NCBI GenBank assembly: GCA_020849725.1
Contig: JADLAZ010000007.1
Location: forward strand, 25,665-89,664
Reading direction: 5' to 3'
Origin: Chloroflexota bacterium
Lineage (GTDB): Bacteria; Chloroflexota; Chloroflexia; Thermomicrobiales; JADLAZ01
Length of the DNA stretch: 64,000 nucleotides
Shown here: positions 42,580-51,685 of the stretch, piece after piece
Position numbering within the stretch: the first letter of the stretch is position 1
Layout: each line of letters opens with the position of its first letter
Position numbers and translations under genes: made by a program
Notes under the pieces: generated by a model
Told to the model about the DNA's origin: nothing
The model's database searches: none
What the model saw: the letters and a program-made list of their open reading frames with translations, nothing else

Positions 42580-44031
42580 TCACGCATCACGCATCACTCG
42601 CCCAACCTGGCAACAGAGGACGGGCGCGCCGTCGGCCGGTGAGAAGGCAGCGGTAGTCCGGTGGCCGACGACCCAGACAATCGTATCGCTGGCCACCAGC
42701 AGCGGAACGCCGGCGCGCTCGGCCCGCGGCGTCTTGCGGTCGATGTGCAGATCGCTCAGCTTCTGGTGGCCGGCGCCGCCCGGCAGTGCGACGCGGTCGC
42801 CCGGCCGGCGGGTGCGCAGGTGAGCCGCGGCGATGGCCAGCGCCGGTGCGAAATGGGCGTGGCTGCCGTCCAGAGGGAAGCGGCAGACGCCAGCGGCCAG
42901 GCGGTGACAGGTGATGGTCCAGTCCGCGCCCGGCAGCGGCGTCGCGCCGTCGAGCGCGAGTGGCAGGCTGGCGCCCGGCGTCATCCACGGGCCACGCGGC
43001 GGGGCAGGCACGCCACCGAGCCAGAGCCGGTCGGTCTCGACCGTCAGCCGCACGCCGCCCACGAGATCGGCTTGCCCGCCGGCCGGCCCGGCCGCGACCG
43101 CCAGCGCGGCATCGATGGCGGCCAGCGTCGGCAACGGACGACCGAGCGCGGCGACGGCACGCCGCAGCAGGCGGCGCTGCAGCGCGAGCGGCTCGGCCAG
43201 GAAGGCCGCGCGGGCCAGGGCCACGCCGGGCGGCCCAGCCTCGTCAACCAGCATCGCCAGGTGTGGCCATCGGACGTCGGTCAGCGCTGCCAGCACCGCC
43301 TCGTCGGCGGCGAGCAGGTCGGCGGCGCGCGCCAGGCGCGCGCCGATGCCAGGGTCGAGCGCCTGCCAGGCCGGCAGCAACCCATGGCGCAGGCGATTGC
43401 GGGCAAAACGCGGGTCGGCATTGCTCGGGTCGCGCAGCGGCGTCAGCCCGCGCCGCGCCACTTCGGCCTCGACTTCGGAGCGGCTGGTGGCGAGCAGTGG
43501 GCGGACGACGCGCAGCGGGCGACCGTCCGGCTCACCCCAGATGGCTGCCGGCAGCAGCGTGGCCGGGCGCATCGCCGCCAGGCCGCTAACGCCGGCGCCG
43601 CGCGCCAGGTGCAGCAGCAGTGTCTCGGCCTGGTCGTCCTCGGTGTGGCCGACGGCCACCGGCGCGTCGCCATGCGCAGCGGCGACACCGGCCAGGAAAT
43701 GGTAGCGCGCCCGGCGCGCGGCCGCTTCGACACCAGTGCCGCCGGCCGTGTCACCCACTGGCTGCCGCGCCGAGTGCAGAGGCACACCGCGCGCCGCCGC
43801 CAGCGCCCGCACCGTCGCCACCTCGGCCGCCGACTCTGGCCGCAGGCCGTGGTCGAGGTGTGCTGCGACCAGCCGCCAGCCGCGCCGGGGCGCGAGATCG
43901 GCCAGCAGGTGCAGCAGGCAGAGTGAGTCGGGACCACCGGAGAAACCGATGACGACCGGGCCGGTCGGCAGCAGATGGCGCCGGTCGATGGCGGTGGCGA
44001 CGCGGTCGACGAGGGCAGGCGTCTCAGCCAT
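42580..44031 (-). CDS. tilS: tRNA(Ile)-lysidine synthase TilS
   Basis: The 483-residue protein converts C34 of tRNA-Ile2 (CAU) to lysidine, so that AUA is read. GPVVIGFSGGPDSLCLLHLL near residue 24 is the PP-loop SGGxDS, and VAAHLDHGLRPESAAE and VAVGHTEDDQAETLLLHLAR near 124 follow. The middle domain has LTPLRDPSNADPRFARNRLR near 194, and the C-terminal TilS substrate domain ends with KLSDLHIDRKTPRAERAGVP. It is complete. The gene leads the tilS-hpt-ftsH block. Confidence 0.95.
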   Translation of the reverse strand: MAETPALVDRVATAIDRRHLLPTGPVVIGFSGGPDSLCLLHLLADLAPRRGWRLVAAHLDHGLRPESAAEVATVRALAAARGVPLHSARQPVGDTAGGTGVEAAARRARYHFLAGVAAAHGDAPVAVGHTEDDQAETLLLHLARGAGVSGLAAMRPATLLPAAIWGEPDGRPLRVVRPLLATSRSEVEAEVARRGLTPLRDPSNADPRFARNRLRHGLLPAWQALDPGIGARLARAADLLAADEAVLAALTDVRWPHLAMLVDEAGPPGVALARAAFLAEPLALQRRLLRRAVAALGRPLPTLAAIDAALAVAAGPAGGQADLVGGVRLTVETDRLWLGGVPAPPRGPWMTPGASLPLALDGATPLPGADWTITCHRLAAGVCRFPLDGSHAHFAPALAIAAAHLRTRRPGDRVALPGGAGHQKLSDLHIDRKTPRAERAGVPLLVASDTIVWVVGHRTTAAFSPADGAPVLCCQVGRVMRDA

Positions 44032-44302
44032 CCGACAATCCAGTCGTCACAAGGGGCGCACGGCGCGGCTCGCCGCGACCGGGACCATGGAGGGATAGCT
44101 GCGGGCGCAACCCGGCCGCTATGCTGAGATCGGCCCGGACCGGAACCTCCTCGTTCCCTACCCGCGCCGCGCGTCGGGACCAGGCCGCCCCTCCTCCCCC
44201 TCTTTCCCCCCCTGTGGCCAGGAGGGCCGTTCCTTCCACGCGATGGCCGGGTGACACGCGCGTCCGGCCATCTCCCCTTGCTTACCGAGCCGGTCGCCGA
44301 CC
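44032..44302. other. Spacer with a polypyrimidine tract
   Basis: The spacer upstream of tilS contains an almost pure pyrimidine run at 44188-44213 on the plus strand (purine on the tilS sense strand), which could form unusual DNA structure. No gene or convincing promoter was recognised. Confidence 0.4.
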
Positions 44303-44815
44303 CTACGGCACGCTCACCGGGTGCTCGCGCAGCGTCAGGCGATCGACATCAACGCTGTCGTCGGCGCCCCAGGCCGTGTAGTCCATCACAGCGGCGCGCG
44401 TCTCGCCGGCCAGGTCCACCAGCGAGGCGCGCCAGTGCTGCCGCTCGTCCGCGCCGCGGCGCCGAGCCGTGGCCAGACCATAGACTGCGCCGCCGAGCAG
44501 CCCCAGGATGAGACCGCGCGTGAAGTTGCGCAGGCGCTCGTCGGGGTAGGCTGGCTTGAGCGGCTTCGGTGTGGGCAGTGCCTCCTCGGCGGCGATGCGC
44601 GCCACGTCGGCCAACTGCTGCAGCGACCGGCGGATGATCTCGGCGTCGGCGGCGGCGCGCGTGCGACGCGAGCGCGCCAGCCCGACAAAGGCGATCAACG
44701 CCATCACCGCGCCACCGAGCAGCGCGCCACCGAGCAGGGTCAGCACGCGCTCGGGAATGAACGGCGGCTCGTCCTGATCGGGCACGGTCGGCGCGGACAG
44801 CGTGGTCGTCGACAT
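44303..44815 (-). CDS. Membrane protein of unknown function (170 aa)
   Basis: Two hydrophobic glycine-rich segments are present, LLGGALLGGAVMALIAFVGL near residue 29 and LILGLLGGAVYGLATARRRG near 105, separated by a helical soluble stretch (IIRRSLQQLADVARIAAEEA). The glycine zippers suggest a membrane-associated or YtxH-like protein. The gene is the third of a same-strand run with mnmA and the neighbouring membrane protein. No function can be assigned. Confidence 0.65.
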   Translation of the reverse strand: MSTTTLSAPTVPDQDEPPFIPERVLTLLGGALLGGAVMALIAFVGLARSRRTRAAADAEIIRRSLQQLADVARIAAEEALPTPKPLKPAYPDERLRNFTRGLILGLLGGAVYGLATARRRGADERQHWRASLVDLAGETRAAVMDYTAWGADDSVDVDRLTLREHPVSVP

Positions 44816-44861
44816 CCGTAGCTCTCCATCTCACCGGCTCACCGGCTCAGCAGCGCGAGCG

Positions 44862-45329
44862 TCAAGGCGCCGGGCGGGCCGCCCCGGCGGGCGGTGGCGG
44901 GGGTGGCGGCATGGTCGCCCCGGCCGGCGGCGCCGAGCCGGCTGGCGATGCCGACGCCCCCGGTGGCTTGCTAACGGCGGCGCGCGCCATTGCCCGGACG
45001 CGGGCCAGCGTGCCGGCCGTCGTGATGACCGGACGGACGACCTCATCGGAGACGAACTCGGTCGTCCCGCGCACCCGATTGATCATCTGCGTCACCTGAT
45101 CCATCAGCGGCACGACGCGCCCGTTTAGCATCTCCAGCAGGGCGAAGATCGCGATCGTCAGCGCGAGGAACATCAGCATCGTGAAGATCGTGAGCAGGAA
45201 CAGGAAAATCAACAGGATGTCGCGGAGCGCCTGGCGCAGCCCCGTCGGCGCAAAGAAGAGCAGGATGCCAATGATGACCGAAATGATCAGCAACGCCACA
45301 GTGGCGATGATGAGATTGCGCGTAATCAT
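44862..45329 (-). CDS. Membrane protein with coiled region (155 aa)
   Basis: Two long hydrophobic helices (NLIIATVALLIISVIIGILL, and LLIFLFLLTIFTMLMFLALT) precede an amphipathic section (PLMDQVTQMINRVRGTTEFV) and a disordered Pro-rich tail with a seven-Pro run. The layout resembles DUF948-type proteins, but the match is loose. It lies between mnmA and the previous membrane gene on the same strand. Confidence 0.6.
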   Translation of the reverse strand: MITRNLIIATVALLIISVIIGILLFFAPTGLRQALRDILLIFLFLLTIFTMLMFLALTIAIFALLEMLNGRVVPLMDQVTQMINRVRGTTEFVSDEVVRPVITTAGTLARVRAMARAAVSKPPGASASPAGSAPPAGATMPPPPPPPAGAARPAP

Positions 45330-45418
45330 CCAGCCTCCCGCCTGCCGCGCCGGTGCCGGCGTCGTGGCGCGCTCGTGTCGGATGGCCCGTCCAGGATGCG
45401 TGGTTGCGCCATGGGGCG

Positions 45419-46531
45419 TCAGGCCACGGCGGCGGCGCGCTCGGCGCGGTCGATCACGCCACCGCCCAGCACGCGGTCGCCATCATACAGGACAACGGCC
45501 TGTCCTGGCGCGACCGCCGTCGGCAGCGCGGCGGTGAACTCGGCGCGCAGGCGGCCCGCGGGCAGGGCAGTGACGTGCGCCGGATAGCGCGTGCTTCGAT
45601 AGCGCACCATCGCCTCGACCGTCACCGGCCCGGCCGGCGGCGCGCCGGTGACCCAGTTGACCTGGCTGGCCTCGAGCGTGGTGAAGGCGAGGTCGACGGC
45701 CGCGCCAACGACGACGCGGTTCTGGTCGGCGTCGACGCTGACGACGAACAGCGGCTCGCGCGTGGCCAGCCCCAGGCCGCGGCGCTGGCCGACAGTGTAG
45801 TGCGGCAGGCCGCGGTGCGTGCCCAACCGCCGGCCGCTGGTATCCTCAATCGCGCCGGGCTGGAGCGCGCCGGGGCGCAGCCGGCCGACGAAGGCGGCAT
45901 GGTCGCGGCTGGGAATGAAGCAGATCTCCTGGCTATCTGGCTTGTCGGCCACCGGCAGGCCGTGGGTGCGGGCGATGGCGCGCGTCTCGGCCTTGCCGGT
46001 CAGCTCGCCAAGTGGGAACAGCAGCCGGCGCAACTGGTCCTGCGTGACACTGTAGAGGGCGTAGCTCTGGTCCTTGCCCAGGTCGCGGGCGCGGTGCAAC
46101 TCGCGCCGACCGCCCGCGCCATCGACGGCGCGGGCATAGTGGCCGGTGGCCAGGTAGCGGGCGCCCAGCGCGCGGGCCTTCGTTAGCAGCACATCGAACT
46201 TGATGTGCCGGTTGCAGGCCAGGCAGGGGTTGGGCGTGCGGCCAGCGAGGTACTCATCGGCGAAGTAGTCGACGACGTGGCGGCCGAACTGCTCCTCCAG
46301 ATTGAGCGCGATGAACGGCACGTCAAGGGCGTCGCACACGGCGCGGGCATCGTCCATCGCCTCGATCGAACAGCAGCGGCCCTCGTCGCGGCTGGTCAGC
46401 CCGTCGCCCGGCGGTGACCACAGCCGCAGGTTGACGCCGATGACGCGGTAGCCAGCCTGCTGGAGCAGCAGCGCCGTCACCGACGAGTCGACCCCGCCAC
46501 TCATGCCAACGACGACGGTCTCCCTGATCAT
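45419..46531 (-). CDS. mnmA: tRNA-specific 2-thiouridylase MnmA
   Basis: The ATG at 46531 gives 370 residues. MnmA adds the 2-thio group to U34 of tRNA-Lys, -Glu and -Gln. VVVGMSGGVDSSVTALLLQQ near residue 6 is the PP-loop; NPCLACNRHIKFDVLL near 103 and DSQEICFIPSRDHAAF near 200 hold the two catalytic Cys. ATGHYARAV, GKDQSYALYSVTQDQLRRLL and the C-terminal beta-barrel (HYTVGQRRGLGLA) complete the signature. It is a normal full-length enzyme, divergent from the acyl-CoA synthetase gene. Confidence 0.97.
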   Translation of the reverse strand: MIRETVVVGMSGGVDSSVTALLLQQAGYRVIGVNLRLWSPPGDGLTSRDEGRCCSIEAMDDARAVCDALDVPFIALNLEEQFGRHVVDYFADEYLAGRTPNPCLACNRHIKFDVLLTKARALGARYLATGHYARAVDGAGGRRELHRARDLGKDQSYALYSVTQDQLRRLLFPLGELTGKAETRAIARTHGLPVADKPDSQEICFIPSRDHAAFVGRLRPGALQPGAIEDTSGRRLGTHRGLPHYTVGQRRGLGLATREPLFVVSVDADQNRVVVGAAVDLAFTTLEASQVNWVTGAPPAGPVTVEAMVRYRSTRYPAHVTALPAGRLRAEFTAALPTAVAPGQAVVLYDGDRVLGGGVIDRAERAAAVA

Positions 46532-46745
46532 CCCTGATCCCTGTCCCACGCTGTCATTCCTCCGACCCACGCCGGTTGCCGGCACGAAGTATGCCACAGC
46601 GGGCAGCGTGGGACCACGCGCCGGCGGCGCGTGGGTACGCGTCAACATCTTGCGCGGCACGCGAGAGCCGGTGCTTGCTGGTCAGGCGACATGGCCATGG
46701 TCACGGTCTCCTGATCGCTAGACTGCCAACTGCCACCCACCTCTG

Positions 46746-46754
46746 TGCTATCCT
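46746..46754 (+). promoter_or_regulatory. Extended -10 promoter element (TGCTATCCT)
   Basis: The motif lies 50 bases upstream of the ATG at 46805 and faces the five-gene acyl-CoA operon. No good -35 is seen. Confidence 0.4.
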
Positions 46755-46804
46755 GCCCGCCTGACGCGGACCGCTGGTCACGGACCAATGAAGGAGTGGC
46801 TGAC

Positions 46805-48403
46805 ATGACCGCGCCGCCGTCCGGCGCGTCCATCTCACGGGTCGAGTTGTCGCCAATCAACGCCTTGCGACGCAGCGCCTTCGTCTACGCCGACAAGCCG
46901 GCCGTGGTGCATGGCAACCGCGACCAGACCCACACCTACCAGCAGTTCGCGGAGCGGGTGGACCGGCTGGCGTCGGCCATGCGCGCGGCAGGCGTGCGCC
47001 CGGGCGACCGGGTCGCGTTCCTGTGCCCGAACACACCCGCGCTGCTAGAGGCACACCTGGGCGTCCCGGTCGCTGGCGGCAGCCTGGTCGCCATCAACAC
47101 GCGCCTGAGCGCGACCGATATCGCCGCCATCCTGCGGCACGCCGAGGCGCGCTTGATCTTCGTCGATCACCAGTCCTGGCCATTGGTCGAGGGCCTCGAT
47201 CTGGCCGCCACGCGCGCGATCCGGGTCGACGACACCGGCGCGGCCGACGACCCGTACGAGCGCTTCCTGGCCAGCGGCTCAGCCACGCCGGTCGAGGCGT
47301 GGCTGACGGACGAGAACGAGCCGATCGCCATCAACTACACCAGCGGCACGACCGGGCAGCCGAAGGGCGTCATCTACAGCCACCGCGGCGCTTATCTCAA
47401 TGGCCTGGGCAACGCCAGTGCCGTTGGGTTGGACAGCGACAGCGTCTACCTCTGGCTCGGACCGATGTTCCACTGCAACGGCTGGTGCTTCACCTGGGGC
47501 GCCACGGCGGTCGCCGCCACCCACGTCTGCCTGCGCCGCATCGAGCCAGAGCGCGTCTGGACGCTGCTGGAGGAGTACGGTGTCACACATTGCCACGGCG
47601 CGCCGACGGTCTTCATCAGCCTGGTCAATCATCCGGCCGCGCGGCGCCTGACGCGGCCGGTGACAGCCGCCATCGGCGGCGCCCCGCCCTCGCCGACGCT
47701 GCTGGCCCAGCTGCACGAGTTCAACATCCGCCCCATCCACGCCTACGGTCTGACCGAGACATACGGCCCGGCCACCTTCCAGGCCTGGCGCCGGGCGTGG
47801 GCCGGGCTGTCCATCGACGAGCAGGCCCGCCAGCTGGCACGGCAGGGCCAGGCCCACCCCACTGCCGTGCCGGTGCGCGTGGTCGACGCCGCGATGCAGG
47901 ACGTGCCGCGCGATGGCCAGACGCTCGGGGAGGTGGTCATGCGCGGCAACACGGTGATGCCGGGCTACTACCGGTCGCCCGACAGCACCGCCGCCGCCTT
48001 TGCCGGCGGCTGGTTCCACTCCGGCGACCTGGCCGTGATGCACGCCGATGGCACGATCGAGCTGCGCGACCGGAAGAAGGACATCATCATCTCCGGTGGC
48101 GAGAACATCTCGACGATCGAGGTCGAGCAGGCGCTCGCTCGCCATCCGGCCGTACTCGAGTGCGCGGTCATCGCCGTGCCCGACCCGCTCTGGGGTGAGC
48201 GGCCGAAGGCGTTCGTGACGCTCAAGGCCGGCCAGCAGGCGACAGAGCGGGAGATCATCGACTTCTGCCGCGCCACCCTGGCCCACTTCAAGTGCCCGGC
48301 GGCCGTCATGTTCGGGGAGTTGCCCAAGACCTCGACCGGCAAGGTCCAGAAGTATCTCCTGCGCTCGCGCGAAGGCGCCGGTGACGAGCCGCGCGTCGGC
48401 TGA
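46805..48403 (+). CDS. Acyl-CoA synthetase (AMP-forming; LvaE-like position)
   Basis: The ATG at 46805 after AAGGAG gives 532 residues. It activates a carboxylic acid with ATP and CoA. INYTSGTTGQPKGVIYSHRG near residue 176 is the AMP-binding P-loop, THCHGAPTVFISLVNHPAAR and IHAYGLTETYGPATF near 314 hold the A4/A5 motifs, and GGWFHSGDLAVMHADGTIEL near 400 is A7. LPKTSTGKVQKYLL near 506 contains the catalytic Lys. The sequence is of the medium-chain/short-chain fatty-acid ligase type. It leads a five-gene operon with SDR, acyl-CoA dehydrogenase, APH kinase and a DUF6285 protein, the same set as the levulinate lva genes. Confidence 0.92.
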   Translation: MTAPPSGASISRVELSPINALRRSAFVYADKPAVVHGNRDQTHTYQQFAERVDRLASAMRAAGVRPGDRVAFLCPNTPALLEAHLGVPVAGGSLVAINTRLSATDIAAILRHAEARLIFVDHQSWPLVEGLDLAATRAIRVDDTGAADDPYERFLASGSATPVEAWLTDENEPIAINYTSGTTGQPKGVIYSHRGAYLNGLGNASAVGLDSDSVYLWLGPMFHCNGWCFTWGATAVAATHVCLRRIEPERVWTLLEEYGVTHCHGAPTVFISLVNHPAARRLTRPVTAAIGGAPPSPTLLAQLHEFNIRPIHAYGLTETYGPATFQAWRRAWAGLSIDEQARQLARQGQAHPTAVPVRVVDAAMQDVPRDGQTLGEVVMRGNTVMPGYYRSPDSTAAAFAGGWFHSGDLAVMHADGTIELRDRKKDIIISGGENISTIEVEQALARHPAVLECAVIAVPDPLWGERPKAFVTLKAGQQATEREIIDFCRATLAHFKCPAAVMFGELPKTSTGKVQKYLLRSREGAGDEPRVG

Positions 48404-48448
48404 GGGCCGGTTCACACCGGCCGACCGGCGGTCGTGACGAGGAGTCGC

Positions 48449-49225
48449 ATGTCCCACCTGCGCACCCTGTTCGATCTCAGCGGTCAGGTCGCACTCGTCA
48501 CCGGCGGGTCGCGCGGGCTGGGGCGCGAGATCGCCGAGGGGTTGGCCGAGGCCGGCGCGACGGTCATCATCACCTCCCGGCGCGAGCAGTGGCTCGGCCC
48601 GGCCGCGGCCGAGTTGCGCGCGAGCGGCCTGGCGGTCGAGTCGGTCGCGTGCGATGTCACCGACCCGGCGGCGGTGACCACGCTGGTCGACGGCGTCGTG
48701 GCGCGCCACGGCCGGCTAGACATCGTCGCCAACAACGCCGGCATCGCCTGGGGCGCGCCGGCGGCGACGATGCCGATCGAGCGGTTCCGGCAGGTGTTGG
48801 ACACCAACGTCACCGGTACGTTCCTGGTGGCGCGAGCAGCCGCGCGCCACATGCTGGCGGCCGGCGGCGGCGCAATCGTCAACACCGCCTCGACCACCGG
48901 GCTGGTCGGCACCGCGCCGGAGGTGCTGGAGGCCGTTGGTTACAGCGCCTCGAAGGGGGCCATCATCGCGCTGACGCGCCAGCTGGCCGTCGAGTGGGCG
49001 CCCGCCGGCATCCGTGTCAACGCCATCGCGCCGGGCTTCTTCCCCAGCCGGATGACCGAGGCGATCATCGCGCGCGGCGAGGCGCGGCTGGTGGCCGGCG
49101 TGCCGCTCGGTCGCCTGGGTCGGCCGGGCGATCTGAAAGGCGTCGTCGTCTTCCTGGCCGCTTCGGCGGCCAGCTATATCACCGGCCAGGTGCTGGCCGT
49201 CGACGGCGGCGCGACGGCCTGGTAA
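48449..49225 (+). CDS. SDR family oxidoreductase (LvaD-like position)
   Basis: The ATG at 48449 after CGAGGAG gives 258 residues. LSGQVALVTGGSRGLGREIA near residue 10 is the TGxxxGxG cofactor loop, NNAGIAWGAPAATMPIERFR near 92 the NNAG motif, and AVGYSASKGAIIALTRQLAV near 164 the catalytic YxxxK with an upstream Ser (NTASTTGLVG). The C-terminal ITGQVLAVDGGATAW is typical. It may oxidise or reduce a hydroxyacyl intermediate. Spacing to the previous gene is 45 bases. Confidence 0.93.
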   Translation: MSHLRTLFDLSGQVALVTGGSRGLGREIAEGLAEAGATVIITSRREQWLGPAAAELRASGLAVESVACDVTDPAAVTTLVDGVVARHGRLDIVANNAGIAWGAPAATMPIERFRQVLDTNVTGTFLVARAAARHMLAAGGGAIVNTASTTGLVGTAPEVLEAVGYSASKGAIIALTRQLAVEWAPAGIRVNAIAPGFFPSRMTEAIIARGEARLVAGVPLGRLGRPGDLKGVVVFLAASAASYITGQVLAVDGGATAW

Positions 49226-49393
49226 GCGCGGGAGATGCTCGTGGACGCGCAAGGGATGCTTGAATCGCTCGCTCGCGAGCTCGTGGCCGCCCGCCATCGC
49301 CGGCCAGCCTGACCAGACTGCTGGCATGCACGAACGGACGAAGCCGAACCGGGGCGCGGCCATCATCGCCAATCAAGGAAAGTGTGAAACCCG

Positions 49394-50614
49394 ATGATTG
49401 ATTTCGCCCAGCCACAAGATGTCATCGATTTGCGCGCGCGGACGGCGGCCTTCATCCGCGATGAGGTCATCCCGGAGGAGCGCTTCGTCGACGAGCATGA
49501 CGGGCTGCCGCCGGCGCGGCTTGCGGCGCTGCGCGACCGGGCGCGGGCGGCTGGCCTGTTCGCGCCGCACGCCGCGGCGGCCTGGGGCGGCCTGGGCCTC
49601 GACATGCGCGGCATGTGCGCCGTCTTTGAGGCGGCCGGGCAGAGCCTGCTCGGTCCGCTGGCGCTCAACTGCGCCGCGCCCGACGAGGGCAACATGCACC
49701 TGCTGGCGGTCGTCGCGTCGCCGGCGCAGCAGGAGCGGTTCCTGCGACCGCTCGTCGCCGGCGCGATCCGCTCCTGCTTCGCGATGACCGAGCCGCCGCC
49801 CGGCGCCGGCTCCGACCCGGCCATGCTCCGCACCCGCGCCGAGCGCGACGGCGACGGGTGGGTCATCACCGGCGACAAGTGGTATGTCACGGGCGCGGAC
49901 GGGGCAGCCTTTGCCATCGTCATGGCCGACACCGGGCCGCGGCCGGATGGTCGGCCCGGCGCGACGATGCTCCTGGTCGATGCTGGCACGCCCGGCTACC
50001 GCATCACGCGCCACATCCCCTCGCTTGACGGCTGGGTGCTGGGGGGCCACTGCGCGCTGTCGTTCCGCGACTGCCGGGTCGGGCCGGAGCGGGTGCTGGG
50101 CGAGGTGGGCAATGGCTTCCGCCTGGCCCAGGTGCGTCTTGGCCCGGCCCGGCTGACGCACTGCATGCGCTGGCTGGGTATCGCCCAGCGGTCGCTGGAT
50201 ATCGCTCTCGCCTACGCCAGCCGGCGCGAGTCGTTCGGCCAGCCACTCGGCGCGCACCAGATGGTCGGGGCGATGCTGGCCGACTCGGCCATGGACTTGC
50301 ACGCGGCGCGGCTGATGGTTCTGCACGCCGCCTGGCTCATCGATGGCGGCGGCCAGGCTCGCCACGAGTCGTCGATGGCCAAGACGTTCGTGGCCGAGGC
50401 GGTCAACCGCGTCGTCGATCGCGCCGTCCAGATCTGCGGCTCACACGGCGTCTCGAACGACTTGCCGCTGGCCGCCTTCTACCGGGCCATCCGGCCATTC
50501 CGCATCTACGACGGGCCATCGGAGGTCCACCGCCTGGCCATCGCCCGGCGGCTGCTGCGCGCGGCGGCCACCGACCCGGCCGCGCCGACCTCCGGCGCGG
50601 CCGGTCCCGCGTGA
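49394..50614 (+). CDS. Acyl-CoA dehydrogenase (ACAD10/11- or LvaC-like position)
   Basis: The 406-residue protein has the FAD acyl-CoA dehydrogenase fold. CFAMTEPPPGAGSDPAMLRT near residue 132 and WVITGDKWYVTGADGAAFAI near 156 are the FAD/substrate loops. ASRRESFGQPLGAHQMVGAM near 276 and ICGSHGVSNDLPLAAFYRAI with RIYDGPSEVHRLAIARRLL near 356-390 are the C-terminal signature. The RIYDGPSEVH ending is typical of the ACAD10/ACAD11 type, which handle phosphorylated 4-hydroxyacyl-CoA. The next gene is an APH kinase, the domain fused to the dehydrogenase in eukaryotic ACAD10. Confidence 0.93.
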   Translation: MIDFAQPQDVIDLRARTAAFIRDEVIPEERFVDEHDGLPPARLAALRDRARAAGLFAPHAAAAWGGLGLDMRGMCAVFEAAGQSLLGPLALNCAAPDEGNMHLLAVVASPAQQERFLRPLVAGAIRSCFAMTEPPPGAGSDPAMLRTRAERDGDGWVITGDKWYVTGADGAAFAIVMADTGPRPDGRPGATMLLVDAGTPGYRITRHIPSLDGWVLGGHCALSFRDCRVGPERVLGEVGNGFRLAQVRLGPARLTHCMRWLGIAQRSLDIALAYASRRESFGQPLGAHQMVGAMLADSAMDLHAARLMVLHAAWLIDGGGQARHESSMAKTFVAEAVNRVVDRAVQICGSHGVSNDLPLAAFYRAIRPFRIYDGPSEVHRLAIARRLLRAAATDPAAPTSGAAGPA

Positions 50615-50629
50615 GGAAGCGACCGGCCG

Positions 50630-51685
50630 ATGCCCACGCCTGACCCCCTCACCACCCTGCAGACCGTGCTGGCGGCCGCCGTGACCGACGCGGCCGGCGC
50701 GACGGCGCGGGCGCACGGGCTGCGGCTGCTGGCCGGCGGCGCCTCGCAGGAGACGTGGGCGGCCGATCTCACCATCGACGGTGGGCCGCACGCCGGCCAC
50801 CTGGCGTGCGTGCTGCGGCGCGATCTGGGCGGTGCGCTGGGCAGCACGGTGCTGACGCGTGCCGAGGAGTTCGCCGTGCAGCGGGCGATGCACGCCGCCG
50901 GCCTGCCGGCGCCGCGTCCGCTCTGGTTCTTCCCGCGGTTGGGCGACGACGGGCGCCCGGCCTTCCTGATGGAGCGGCTCGACGGCGAGACAATTGGGCG
51001 GCGCATCGTCCGCGAGCCGGGGCTGGCCGCCGCGCGGGCGCGCCTGCCGGAGCAGATGGCGGCCGTCCTGGCGGCCATCCACGCTCTGGACCCAGCCGCG
51101 CATGGCCTCAACTGGCTGCGGGCGCCCGCGCCCGGCCAATCGGCGGCGGCGGCGCTGCTCGACCGGCTGACGGCCGACCTGCGCCTGATTGATGAGCCGC
51201 ACCCGGCGCTGGCGCTGGCGCTGCGCTGGCTGGACCAGCACCAGCCCGCACCCGCCCGCGCCGTGCTCGTCCACGGTGATTTCCGCGTCGGCAATCTCCT
51301 GGTCGGGCCAGAGGGGCTGCGGGCGGTGTTCGACTGGGAAAATGTCCACCTCGGTGACCCACACGCCGACCTGGCCTGGCTGTGCGTCCGCGCCTGGCGC
51401 TTCGGGCAGGACCACCTGCCGGTCGGCGGCGTCGGCGAGCGCGAGTCGTTCCTGGCGGCCTACGCGGCGCACGGCGGCCAGCCGGTCGACCGCGCCACGC
51501 TCGACTACTGGGAGGTGCTGGGCAACGTGCAGTGGGCGATCGGGTCGCTCGGCCAGGCGCGGCGGCACCTGACCGGCGTCGCGCCGAGCATCGAGCTGGC
51601 CGCGCTCGGCCGCATCTGCGCCGAGATGGAGTTGGAGGCGCTCGACCTGATCGCGGCCTACGAGGAGCGCTGGCATGCAGGATAG
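50630..51685 (+). CDS. APH family kinase (LvaA / ACAD10 kinase-domain-like)
   Basis: The 351-residue product has the aminoglycoside-phosphotransferase fold. LLAGGASQETWAADLTIDGG near residue 30 is the glycine loop, LVHGDFRVGNLLVGPEGLRA near 213 contains the HGDxxxxN catalytic loop, and VFDWENVHLGDPHADLAWLC near 234 the DxE/DPxxDL metal site. In this context, directly after an ACAD10-type dehydrogenase, it is better read as a 4-hydroxyacyl-CoA kinase (levulinate LvaA type) than as a drug-resistance enzyme. That role is inferred from neighbourhood. It overlaps the next gene by 11 bases. Confidence 0.85.
   Translation: MPTPDPLTTLQTVLAAAVTDAAGATARAHGLRLLAGGASQETWAADLTIDGGPHAGHLACVLRRDLGGALGSTVLTRAEEFAVQRAMHAAGLPAPRPLWFFPRLGDDGRPAFLMERLDGETIGRRIVREPGLAAARARLPEQMAAVLAAIHALDPAAHGLNWLRAPAPGQSAAAALLDRLTADLRLIDEPHPALALALRWLDQHQPAPARAVLVHGDFRVGNLLVGPEGLRAVFDWENVHLGDPHADLAWLCVRAWRFGQDHLPVGGVGERESFLAAYAAHGGQPVDRATLDYWEVLGNVQWAIGSLGQARRHLTGVAPSIELAALGRICAEMELEALDLIAAYEERWHAG

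Noticed and set aside
42661..43926. A 421-codon plus-strand frame opposite tilS
   Set aside because: It is the antisense of tilS, with an Arg/Gln-rich translation and no support.
47279..48709. A 476-codon minus-strand frame opposite the acyl-CoA synthetase
   Set aside because: It spans two plus-strand genes with clear motifs and ribosome sites, and its own translation has no recognisable domain.
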